64,000 nt of DNA, from positions 195,572,174 to 195,636,173 of the forward strand of contig CAXKWD010000003.1 in the NCBI GenBank assembly GCA_964059195.1. Direction: 5' to 3'. Below, piece by piece: positions 22,605 to 31,365 of this stretch. The DNA comes from Ectobius pallidus. Its lineage: Eukaryota; Arthropoda; Insecta; Blattodea; Ectobiidae. The translations under genes and the position numbers were made by a program. How positions within the stretch are numbered: position 1 is the stretch's first letter; each line of letters opens with the position of its first letter. The notes under the pieces are model-generated. The model had not been told where the DNA came from and made no database searches. It saw only the letters and a list, made by a program, of their open reading frames with translations.

Positions 22605-23300
22605 ACTCACTTAAAAAACGAAAGTTGAAAGTTTAATAGTAGCAACACATCTATAAAATAGAAATGAATTACAGGAAGTCCAAATAGCTTTTGTTGGATG
22701 TTGGTTGGACACCCAGCATACTTCAGAGCAAATAGGAGCCTTCTATCACTACGAATGCCTTCACAGTAACCAGGAGAAATTGAGGCTGGCTGTGTCAACA
22801 AGTCTAAAATGAAGTTTTAAACGCCAGTGATTAAAAATAATTCAGTATCTTTATATTTTTCTTGATTCACAATAATTCCGTACCGAAAAGGAGCAAGATG
22901 GGTCAGATCCTGTCACTTGTTCTTCACTTCCTTCCGGCGGAGGTTTAATCATGCGTTACATTCTATCATTCATCATAATGAATAAATGTTTAATTAATCT
23001 TGAAACATTTCATTATGTCATTGCATATTAATGTAAATCAAGAGTAATTTTAATGTATTTAATTAATTTTAATCAATGGCTTTGTCAGATCCAAAATTCA
23101 TTTTAGACTGGTTAATAGATCCACCTCAGTTTCTTCTAGTTACTGTGAAGGAATCCGTTGTGATAGAAAGCTCTTATTTGCTCTGATGTATCCTGGATAT
23201 CCAACCAACATCCAACTAAAGCGATTTGAATTTCCAGTAATTTACCTTGATTTTATACCTGTAGATGTGCTACCACTATTAAACTTCCAACCCTCGTACA
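22605..23300. repeat. Inverted repeat pair with about 210-bp diverged arms
   Basis: The segment 22605-22815 matches the reverse complement of 23090-23300 imperfectly: arms share AACTTCATTTTAGACT, GTTACTGTGAAGG, the TTTGCTCTGA block, CCAACCAACATCCAA and TAAACTTCCAAC-type blocks. The spacer is about 275 bp. One arm has a 64-codon open frame on the minus strand; the other has stops. It may be another fold-back transposon, but no termini or duplication are visible. Confidence 0.6.
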
Positions 23301-23389
23301 TCACGGCCACCTATGAAAGCTTAAAAATTATAAACTAAAAAATAATTATAATAGGTATCAACATGTATTATTATTTTTGTTGTTATTAT

Positions 23390-23904
23390 GTGCCAGAATG
23401 GTGTTTTATGAGATTGTGTGGAGGACGGGAAAATGTCTGTCCGTCCGTCTGTCTGTCTGTCTGTCCGTGTGTCTGTACGCGCGATATCGTAAATACACTT
23501 TATCAGATTTTCATGAAACATGGTATACGCATTTATAACGTCCATGGAAAGAAACCTATTGGTGCTGAACTAAATCGGATGACCGGCATCGGAGTAATGC
23601 CCAATTTAGTGCCTATTTTATGGTAATATATTAGAAAGAATTTATCAAATGCAAATCAATCCTCATGACATATTGTTTTCCAGTGTTCATATATGGCTTT
23701 GGAAGTTACAATACAAGAAGCTTTAACAAATAACAGCGCCCACATATTCCTTCACATATGCTTATCAACCTATACCTTTGTTCTTCCGTAAGCCCTGCTT
23801 AATGAATCGGTCTGGAGCTTAACTCGGAAATCGATTGAAAAATAACTTATTTTCTACATATCATGATTACAATCATCACTGATTAAACAAAAGCATTCTG
23901 GCAC
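23390..23904 (+). repeat. Dispersed repeat, family G copy 1, with (CTGT)n core
   Basis: Bounded by GTGCCAGAATGGTG at the left and GCATTCTGGCAC at the right (short inverted ends). It contains a CTGTCCGTCCGTCTGTCTGT microsatellite (about 23430-23470), then the recurrent block TTTTCATGAAACATGGTATACGCATTTATAACGTCCATGG, and further right CCCTGCTTAATGAATC. Inverted relatives lie at 42686-43162, 44734-45603 and 50575-50748. Open frames across the simple repeat are not real genes. Element class is unknown; a Helitron relative is possible. Confidence 0.7.
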
Positions 23905-24124
23905 TTTGTTATATCAGTTTATCTAATTTTATTAATATAATAGTTATTGGATTGCCATGATTGATATTACGGTACTATTATCTCATAGTGATATGGTGGT
24001 CATAACTCACCAGTCTCTGATTTTGGCAGGGATGTGTTACATAAAACAACATAAATCGAAGTATTTTTTTCTCTATGGGTGCCATTATTTCGAATATTTC
24101 ATTTCTCTACCTGTACTACGAGGA

Positions 24125-25060
24125 TAACTAAATAAGTATCCGCACTCTTTTTTTGTTAAATTATTGCAACAATAATACAAAACTTCCAATTACCTGATTT
24201 TTCAACATAGTCCCCTTGCTTCTCAATGCACTTGATCCATCTTTACATAAGCTTCCTGATGCCCTAAAAGAAAACGTTTTTCCTTCAGTTGTTGGTCTGT
24301 GGTGAATCGACAGTTCCTTAAGGCATCTTTAAGTGGGACAAAAAGGTAGAAATGTGATGGGGTGAGATTTGGACTGTATGCAGGATGCTCTAACACCTCA
24401 AAACCCAGTTTCGCAAAAGTTTGAGCGGTATTGACGGCAGTATGTGGGCGCGAATTGTCATGCAACAAAACAATTTATTTCGAGAATAGGCCTCCACGTT
24501 TGGTTCAATTTGCACGTTGCTCAAGATCTCACTGTAACGTGCACTGTTTATTGTTGAGCCCTTCTCCAAGTATTGTTGCAGTATTGGCCCAGAGTCTCAG
24601 AAAAGTGTATCACTTTTCCTGTGGAGGACTGGCTCTTGAATTTCTTTCTTGTGCTGTTAAGTGAGTTGTTTTTGGACCCACCTTGCACAGACTTTATGAA
24701 AGCCAAGCCTGTTACGAATGTCATATGCAGAACCATGACTAATATGCATTTGGTTTGCCACTTCATCGACAGTCACTCTTTGGTTTGTCTGAATCATGAT
24801 ACGCACTTGCTCAATGTTGGTGTCACTAGTGAATGTGGATGGGCATCCTGTTCTTTCCTCGTCCTTCACACTTGTTCGACCATTTTTGAACTTTTCAATC
24901 CAATCGTATAGGCTACGCTTCGCCATGGTAAAACTTTGCCCCCATATTATGTGGAAAGACTTCGATGGATTTCGGCTCCTGGTACACCATCAGACGACAA
25001 AAAACGCATCACTGCACGCTGTTCTTCTTTGGTGCAAACGCTGAGCGGTGCAGCCATGTT
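24125..25060 (-). pseudogene. mariner-like transposase gene with internal deletion
   Basis: From about 25055 the minus strand starts MAAPLSVCTKEEQRAVMRFL, a mariner N-terminus. After a stop and frame change the helix-turn-helix part follows from 24926: SLYDWIEKFKNGRTSVKDE, then VDEVANQMHISHGSAYDI and GFHKVCARWVQKQLT. The frame stops, and the next recognisable part is RKKFKSQSSTGKV, so the block with the first catalytic aspartate is deleted. Further on come INSARYSEIL, LLHDNSRPHTAVNTAQTF (second catalytic aspartate), LEHPAYSPNLTPSHF (third position N instead of D) and ALRNCRF, ending near 24220. Missing D1 and altered D3 make it inactive. The left end carries AAGTATCCGCACTC, a mariner-type terminus; the right terminus was not found. 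Confidence 0.88.
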
Positions 25061-25286
25061 TAATGTGCAATAGCGCAAATCATAGTCATTTGCTTAACCA
25101 GCAGTTAAACTAAAATAGCACACTACCGTGGTATCGCCGGGAACTTTCTCTTTATTGTGTTTGCAGCGTCCCATGGTTTGTGGAAGCGAAAGAACTTCTG
25201 AAAAGCATTGGTAACATCTTACAGACGCATGTTAATCCATGATTCACGCGCCACAGATTATTTATCTTCGGCAACGTATAGGTATA

Positions 25287-25470
25287 TGCCGGTTGTCGAC
25301 CAACAGCTAAGCTAAGTTGGTTTAGCTTAGCTTACATACAGTGCGGGATTTCATATGTACTTGTTCCAACAAAACTACATATGAAATCCGGCAACTCTAT
25401 ATATAAAATCCCTCACTGTATGTGAGCTAAGCTAAGCGATGTTAGCTTAGCTCTTGGTTGACAACCGGCA
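25287..25470. mobile_element. Palindromic MITE (about 184 bp)
   Basis: The outer parts are long inverted repeats: TGCCGGTTGTCGACCAACAG at the left and CTTGGTTGACAACCGGCA at the right. Each arm has two AGCTAAGCTAA-type words and the ACATACAGTG-GGGATTT segment, so most of the sequence folds back on itself. Non-coding. Target duplication is ambiguous in AT-rich flanks. Confidence 0.75.
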
Positions 25471-25474
25471 ATAG

Positions 25475-26199
25475 AGTGTTGAATTGTCACAGAAACTTCA
25501 ACGTGTTTACAATACTTGTGTTCGTTTTATCTTTAACATTCGTTTCCGTGATCATGTCTCAAAACATTTCAAACAACTGTCTTGGCTTCGATTACAAAAT
25601 AGACGTTTAGACCATTCCCTGTGCTTATTACAACAAGTTCTTAAGTTTTCCATAGCTCTTTACTTGGCTCTCCGGTTTACGTTTCTATCCTCCAACCATA
25701 ATCGTGGTACACGTTCGCAGCACAGCTTTCTGTTATCAATTCCTAGCCATCATAGAATCTCATAGCCACATCACAAGATATCAGGGGTAGTCGGAGTTTA
25801 CACTCTTTCAAATATGCGCTCATTAAACAATTACTGTCCACTGACTATAACTAACTCTTTGTAGTCAATCCATCTCTCATTGTACATAGCATTACTTAAT
25901 CTTTTTATAACTTACTTATAACTGTCTATAACTTTAGTTCACAAACTTTTCATTATAACTTAATTTGACATTTTTCTTGTTTTACTTGTAACATTATTTT
26001 TTCTTTAATGTAACTTATACTTTTTAATTAATTAATTATTTAATTATTATTATTATCCTTAACCTAAGTGTTAGTATTAGTCATTAGCCTTTTATTCGTT
26101 ACTTTGTTATTCATGTAAATCTACATTGTATATATTTTAACCTGGTTGAGTGGAAGAGAAGGCATTATGGCCTTAACTCTACCAGGAAAAATAACCAAT

Positions 26200-26245
<46 letters not shown>
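25475..26245 (+). pseudogene. LINE 3' end: RT C-terminus, 3' UTR and (TAA)n tail
   Basis: The frame at 25484-25765 encodes KLQRVYNTCVRFIFNI, then FKQLSWLRLQNRRLDHSLCL and SSNHNRGTRSQHSFLLSIPS, the region downstream of the reverse transcriptase core in Jockey/CR1-group LINEs. The usual WNSLP block that should follow is lost. An AT-rich 3' UTR ends with GAAGAGAAGGCATTATGGCC, then TTAACTCTACCAGG and a (TAA)n tail of about 45 bp at 26200-26245. Strongly 5' truncated, as is usual for LINE copies. Confidence 0.8.
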
Positions 26246-26246
<1 letters not shown>

Positions 26247-27596
26247 GTATAGGCATACAACGCGGCAATGCATTAGACGAACAACTCCAAATTCTTGTTC
26301 CCTACAGGAACTATTTATTTTTAACGTGTAATATTACTTACGGTATGTGTTACATTGTATTTACAATAAATATGTATATTATATCAGAAATACATCAATA
26401 CACCAATTATGAACAAACATTTAGATAAGAAAGTAAATAAATGGTTCAATTATTGTAATGGAAGTTTTAAATTTAGCATGTGCTCAATTATCAATAGGAT
26501 CTTTAAAAAAGGAGCATCGTATAGAGTAACACTTATTGGCTGAGTATACAAGTTATTTTATGGCAATTTTTTTTAAAAAAAAGTTCCCTTTTTAAAATAA
26601 AATATCATACATTTTTACCATGTGTACTCTTCATAATGAATAATAATAAAATAATGTTTCACAAATAGCAGACTTTGGAAACGTCGAACTTCCAGTTAGA
26701 AACTGTCCCAGACTCGTAATAAGATATGTGCGCGTTGCTTTTCCAAGCTTCTAAGAGGCAGTGAAATGAAGATAAATCTGATAGAATCAATATGGCAGCG
26801 GGATGATGCTTGTTTATGACAGGACTGAGAGGTCAGTGCAGCTTCAAGAAAGCCGTGAAATGTATTAACAGAAGAGAATCGCGACTTGTAACTTGTCAGT
26901 TACAAGCTGTTCCGAAACTTTCTGCACGAATTACTGGGTTTCGCAAATAATTCGTAACTCTTCCCTTTCAAAGTCAGATAAAAATACTGCCGGACCTTTC
27001 AACTTGAATTGTGGGCTTACGGATAAACGTAGACATCTCGAGTTTTCGCACAAATTAATATATAAAAAATTCTATCCAAATCCATTTTCACCTGCAATTA
27101 CATTTTTGTGTTAACAGGGTATTTAAGGATCGTTCCCAAATCCACCCTTAATCTAATCTAATCCAAGATGATCACCGTAACGTTAGTATTATAAACTTGG
27201 AGGACTTATTATCTAAATGATTTTTTCTTAAGGAAATAGAAAGGTCTAATAAATAGGATTTTCAAACAGCTCAATGAACTTTTAGATATCAACTTTATTT
27301 TTGCAAGAAACCTTTATTTTTTATCCATCCGAAATGTTGAAATGAAAATGAAAGACGTTATAGAATCACGGGTCTATTCGAACTGGATCACATGAATAGG
27401 ATTTAAGCCACTTTAATAATAAAATATTATATCGTGTACATGTTTATGATATTAAATTACATCAATGTACATTTTATGGACATAATATATTTTGATTGCG
27501 ATTAGCTAGATACCCAAGATCTATGCTAGAATATTGAGTTTTTTTATTTAATACAGCCAAAGTGTACCCGAGAGATTGCTTAATACCATAATCACA
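26246..27596. other. No recognisable gene
   Basis: AT-rich sequence, including A/T runs near 26560-26600 and a short (CTAAT)n-like run at about 27150. No coding or repeat partner recognised. Confidence 0.4.
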
Positions 27597-27690
27597 TAGT
27601 CCATAAAGTACGTTTCCCAAGGGCCATTTACTGAAACAAAACACAATTTCATGGAAATGTTTATTGCAATAGATTTAACTTATATTTCTA
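27597..27690. mobile_element. mariner terminal remnant
   Basis: GTCCATAAAGTACGTTTCCC followed by CTGAAACAAAACACAATTTC-ATGGAAATGTTTATTGCAATAGA resembles the terminus and 3' UTR of the mariner fold-back at 61768 (GTAAGTTTCCC, GAAACAAAACAAAATTTTAT, ATTGCAACAGATATAGC). It is a solo end fragment. Confidence 0.55.
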
Positions 27691-28469
27691 GATTATCTAA
27701 AATCGAATGCATGAACATTCGATAGCTCTTTAACTTGGGATAAGAAGTAAAATATTTAGGTTGCGTTCAGGGAAAGTGTTTCTAACTAAAAGTCATCATA
27801 AATACGATTCAATGAATACTTGAATGAATGAACGAAACACGATTCAATAAATAATTGAACATTTGTATACATTGGAACCGGCAATTAATTAAGAAAATAA
27901 TCTCACGATAAGATAAATGCAAACATTTCTGTTAAATTTCCCAGTAAAGTAAAAAAGGTAAAAAAAATTATTTCTAGAACGAATTTTCTTAATTACTGTA
28001 GACTTCCTCACAATCATTTCCTCCGGAATTAGGCTTCACTGTTTACAGAATTTCCAGATTCTAATTAATGAATTCTTAGCGTAAGAAGAGGAAGGAATCT
28101 CTATCACGGCTGCTTGGATTAATAACAGGACTTGTTACTGTAATTATTGGTTTGGCCATGGTTGCCATGACGACGCTCCCAAGGCAAAAACTAATTAGCT
28201 GTTGATTTTAAACCCTTGATTTTATGAAGACTAGATGAATAACGTATACATCTCGCTGTACGACATAAGTAATAATTAATTCTTACGAAACCCCTTCAAA
28301 CTGTAGTTTGAAGTCATTTTTGCGAATTCTATTATTTTTAGAAAAATCATTTTTCCGAATTCCTCTTTATAGACTACAGTTCATTATACTTTTGAAGTGA
28401 AACTTCTTTAGCCGCGGTAGGGGTAAATCGAGAGCTTGAGTTACACAATCAAAATCGTCACGAAATTAT
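27691..28469. other. No recognisable gene
   Basis: AT-rich sequence without a frame, domain or repeat that I can support. Confidence 0.4.
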
Positions 28470-28925
28470 TAAGGATCCAAAATTTAAAAAATTCAAAATT
28501 TAAAACCAAAATTAAAATATTAAAAAACTTCAAAGATCCAAAATTAAAAAGTTCAAAAATACAAATTTAAAAAATAATAAATCCAAAATTAAAAAATCCA
28601 AATATCCAAAATTTAAAAAATAAAAAAATTCAAAATAAAAAAATTCAAAATTCCAAAATTAAAAAAATTAAAAAATCAAAAATTTAAAAATAAAAAAATA
28701 TAAAATAAAAAAATTGAAACTCGAAAATAAAAATAAAAAAAACCAAAGATCTAAAATTTAAAAAAAATCCAGATTAAAAAAATTCAAAATTCCAAAATTA
28801 AAAACTTAAAAGATCAAAAATTAAAAAATCCAAAAGTAAATGAAGTCCAAAAACCCAATATTAAATAGTCCAACAATCAAAAATTGAAAAAATCCAAAAT
28901 TGAAAAAATCCAAAAATTAAAACAA
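28470..28925. repeat. A-rich degenerate minisatellite
   Basis: About 450 bp consist almost only of irregular units of the form AAAATTCAAAATTAAAAA and AAAAATCCAAAA. Nearly all purines on the plus strand are A and G is very rare. Unit length varies around 9-14 bp. No gene. Confidence 0.85.
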
Positions 28926-29489
28926 GTTTTATTTCTGCCGCGTGGCGTTCCACGCTCACTTTTTTTCTGTTGAGAATCTTTCCTAAATGTATCATACGTA
29001 ATGTAAGGGTAAACGAACATCTTGATACGTTAATCCTATAACCGCTCGTGTTACAGATATGTGACATAGGTAGCCTATTCACGACGCTATTTCTGCTACA
29101 AATTTGGTTTTCCGCTAATGCTTGATGTGACATACCAGTAACATTATTTGGAACGCATTCTGTTAATTTCCTCTGTAACTAATACTTCCTCTTATTAGTC
29201 ACATGTTTAAACAAGTGTCAATATTTTATGGACGAAAGTCGTACCGCGGAACGTTACAAACGGTTACAATTCATTAAACATTATGCAATATGTAAACTGT
29301 TACATCGGTAACTATATCGGTACTATATGTTTGTGTATATGTATTATGCTGTATTAACTTATATGACTTGAAAGAGATGTTATAACTGAGACGCTAGGAC
29401 CTGAACCAGACTCGCGCAGATAGTTTATCGTCCGCCGGTAGCAATGGAGTAGGGGCAGAAGAGAATGCATCTACTGTACTATTCATTCC
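28926..29489. other. No recognisable gene
   Basis: The 90-codon minus-strand frame (29133-28861) begins MSHQALAENQICSRNS and ends inside the A-rich minisatellite. A fragment such as ILNRKKVSVERHAAEI could be degraded transposon coding, but I cannot place it. Confidence 0.3.
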
Positions 29490-29995
29490 AAACTATGCGG
29501 TTCATAATACATCGCAAGATATCGTAAATACTTCAGACGTAAATTTCGGATGTCCATTTTCTCAATTAATATCTTCCGGCTATTCACTGTTTTCCTCCAC
29601 CTGAAATGTAAATCTTTCAACACTTGCCTTAAAGCCCATTTACCTCCAGAAAAATTAATTTTGTTCTTTAGGACACGTAATAGTGTTTTTAAAGTTGGCC
29701 TTTCCTAATTTGTTTTGTGAAATTCATTCACCGTCCTTCTAATCACACATTTATCAAAATCATCTAAGTCTGTTTTCACTTTCTTTCTTGGTCGTTTTTT
29801 GTGTGGAGTGCTAAATCTCGTTCCGTCTTGAACACATTTCTCACCTTCTTTTACAATTCTCTTAATGCTGCTGAATAAAATTCCCGTAGCATCCGAAACA
29901 CGCTGCTGAATTGCATATTTAGGGTCATCTTGGTGCACCTGTTTGAAATACCTATATACATTCCACATTATTTCCCTACTCTGACTTTGAATCAC
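29490..29995 (-). pseudogene. DDE transposase N-terminal fragment (IS630/Tc1-like, DDE_3 type)
   Basis: The minus strand reads SREIMWNVYRYFKQ, then AIQQRVSDATGILFSSIKRI, FSTPHKKRPRKK and KTDLDDFDKCVIRRTVNEFH. A TAG stop lies at about 29705-29707, after which the homology continues in the same frame: ERPTLKTLLRVL, NFSGGKWALRQVLKDLHFRW, then SRKILIEKMDIRNLRL, to about 29490. This order matches the DNA-binding half of a family of IS630/Tc1-like insect transposases whose DDE catalytic half should follow. The catalytic half is absent, so it is a truncated, dead copy. Its 5' edge abuts the LINE fragment at 29985. Family placement is from memory of the motif order. Confidence 0.7.
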
Positions 29996-30108
29996 TTGAA
30001 CTATGGCATTCTATTGTGGGGAAACAGTGTTTCAGCAAGTAACGTTTTCACTATTCAAAAAAGAGCAGTCCATTTACTTAAGGGATGTGGCCCTAGAGAA
30101 CACTGTAA
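29985..30108 (+). pseudogene. Older LINE, upstream part of RT C-terminus (split by CR1-like insertion)
   Basis: The segment encodes LNHLNYGILLWGNS, then IQKRAVHLLKGCGPREHCK. In Jockey/CR1-group LINEs the same line continues with a F-KE-GILTL block. That continuation is found 4.4 kb downstream at 34509 (FKEFGILTV). The two pieces are therefore one LINE copy interrupted by the younger element between them. Confidence 0.8.
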
Positions 30109-30141
30109 GCAGCAAGAGAACGCAGCAAGCTCGCGTCAAGA

Positions 30142-31312
30142 GTGTGCTCCGAGAAAATTAAAGTTTTGAAGAACACAAGCTGTGGTAAATGTACTAAATT
30201 AGTAAGAAACGGAATCATATGTGATAATTGTGACTTCTGGTTTCATTTTGAGAAGTGCTGCAACATCAGTGATAATAATATACCAAGTAATGAATGGTGC
30301 TGTGAAACATGCATTAATAACGGCCAAGATGGAAGTGACATAACCAGCTCAACTGCCAACAATGAATTGCGAGACGAGATAAAATCATTACGAGCAATCA
30401 TACAAATATTGAATGATGAAATAAAAGAACTAAAAATTCAAACAACTCATTTATCTTCAAAAAACTCCTTTATAGAAAAACAAAGCTGGGAAACGCCAGT
30501 ACCAAGACACATTGCAAAACAAAACAAACAAGCGACAGGTTATCATGGACAAAATATTCCATTTCACAGTCTGGATCATTTTCCTATACTTCCAGTAAGC
30601 AACAAGTTTGAAGTACTCCAGGAAGTGAATCCTAAAAATAGTAATGTGATTGAAATGACTGTTTCTTCAAGCAAAGCAGATACTTCTAATACGCATCTTC
30701 ACGGTAAAGCAGACCACGAAGAACGCAACTTCAATGTAACCTGTCAATCAAATCCTCCAAGGCGGGAGATTAACTCCCGATTCAAATGGACCAATCCAAC
30801 ATTGAAGAAGAAAACAAACAATGTAACAGTATATGGTGATTCTATCATCAAACACATTCATGTTCAAAATGCAAACTCAATGAAAGTGTTTCGTGGTATA
30901 AATACTGTTCAGTTGGGGAAAAAAAATAAGTGAAGAAGAAAAATCAAGTGACAATAAAGTGATAGTGATCCACGTCGGCACAAATGATATCAAACGTTCT
31001 AACAATCCAGATGAAGTGATGGGGGATATTTATGATTTGGTGTGGTCCATTAAAAAGGAATTTCCTACCTCAAAAGTGGTAGTTAACAGCATTGTTAATA
31101 GACGCGATATTCAAGTCAATTACATGAATCTGATTAATGATAATCTTCGTTGGGTTTGTGATAAATTGAAAGCAATTTTTTTTGACGTTAATAAATTCCT
31201 GGATGACTCTTGTCTAGGGAAGGATGGGCTTCATCTTAACAGAAAGGGCTCGTATCTGCTGGGTAAAGCTATAACCCATGTCATAGATATTTGTAAGCAG
31301 CAGGGAAACTAA
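30142..31312 (+). pseudogene. LINE ORF1 protein: PHD finger, coiled coil, SGNH esterase; one frameshift
   Basis: ORF1 proteins of CR1-type LINEs bind the element RNA or membranes and accompany it during retrotransposition. The N-terminal part (30175-30320) has a PHD-like pattern: CGKCTKL, ICDNCDFWFHFEKCC and WCCETC. A coiled-coil stretch follows (ELRDEIKSLRAIIQILNDEI, about 30363-30430). The C-terminal part is an SGNH esterase: GDS at about 30837, GTND at about 30974 and DGLHLN at about 31224, the three expected catalytic blocks. The frame breaks in an 8-A run at 30919-30926 and resumes in the +1 frame; one A fewer would restore reading, so it may be a mutation or a homopolymer sequencing error. 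No ATG precedes the PHD finger; the first in-frame codon used here is GTG, suggesting loss of the true start. Confidence 0.82.
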
Positions 31313-31365
31313 CATCAGCCTCAGTTGGTGTAAAAAAGAACTGCTTGGTAATAAAAAAGGAAAAT

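Noticed and set aside
23363..23626. Cysteine/valine-rich 87-codon frame
   Set aside because: Runs through a (CTGT)n simple repeat in a dispersed repeat; not a gene.
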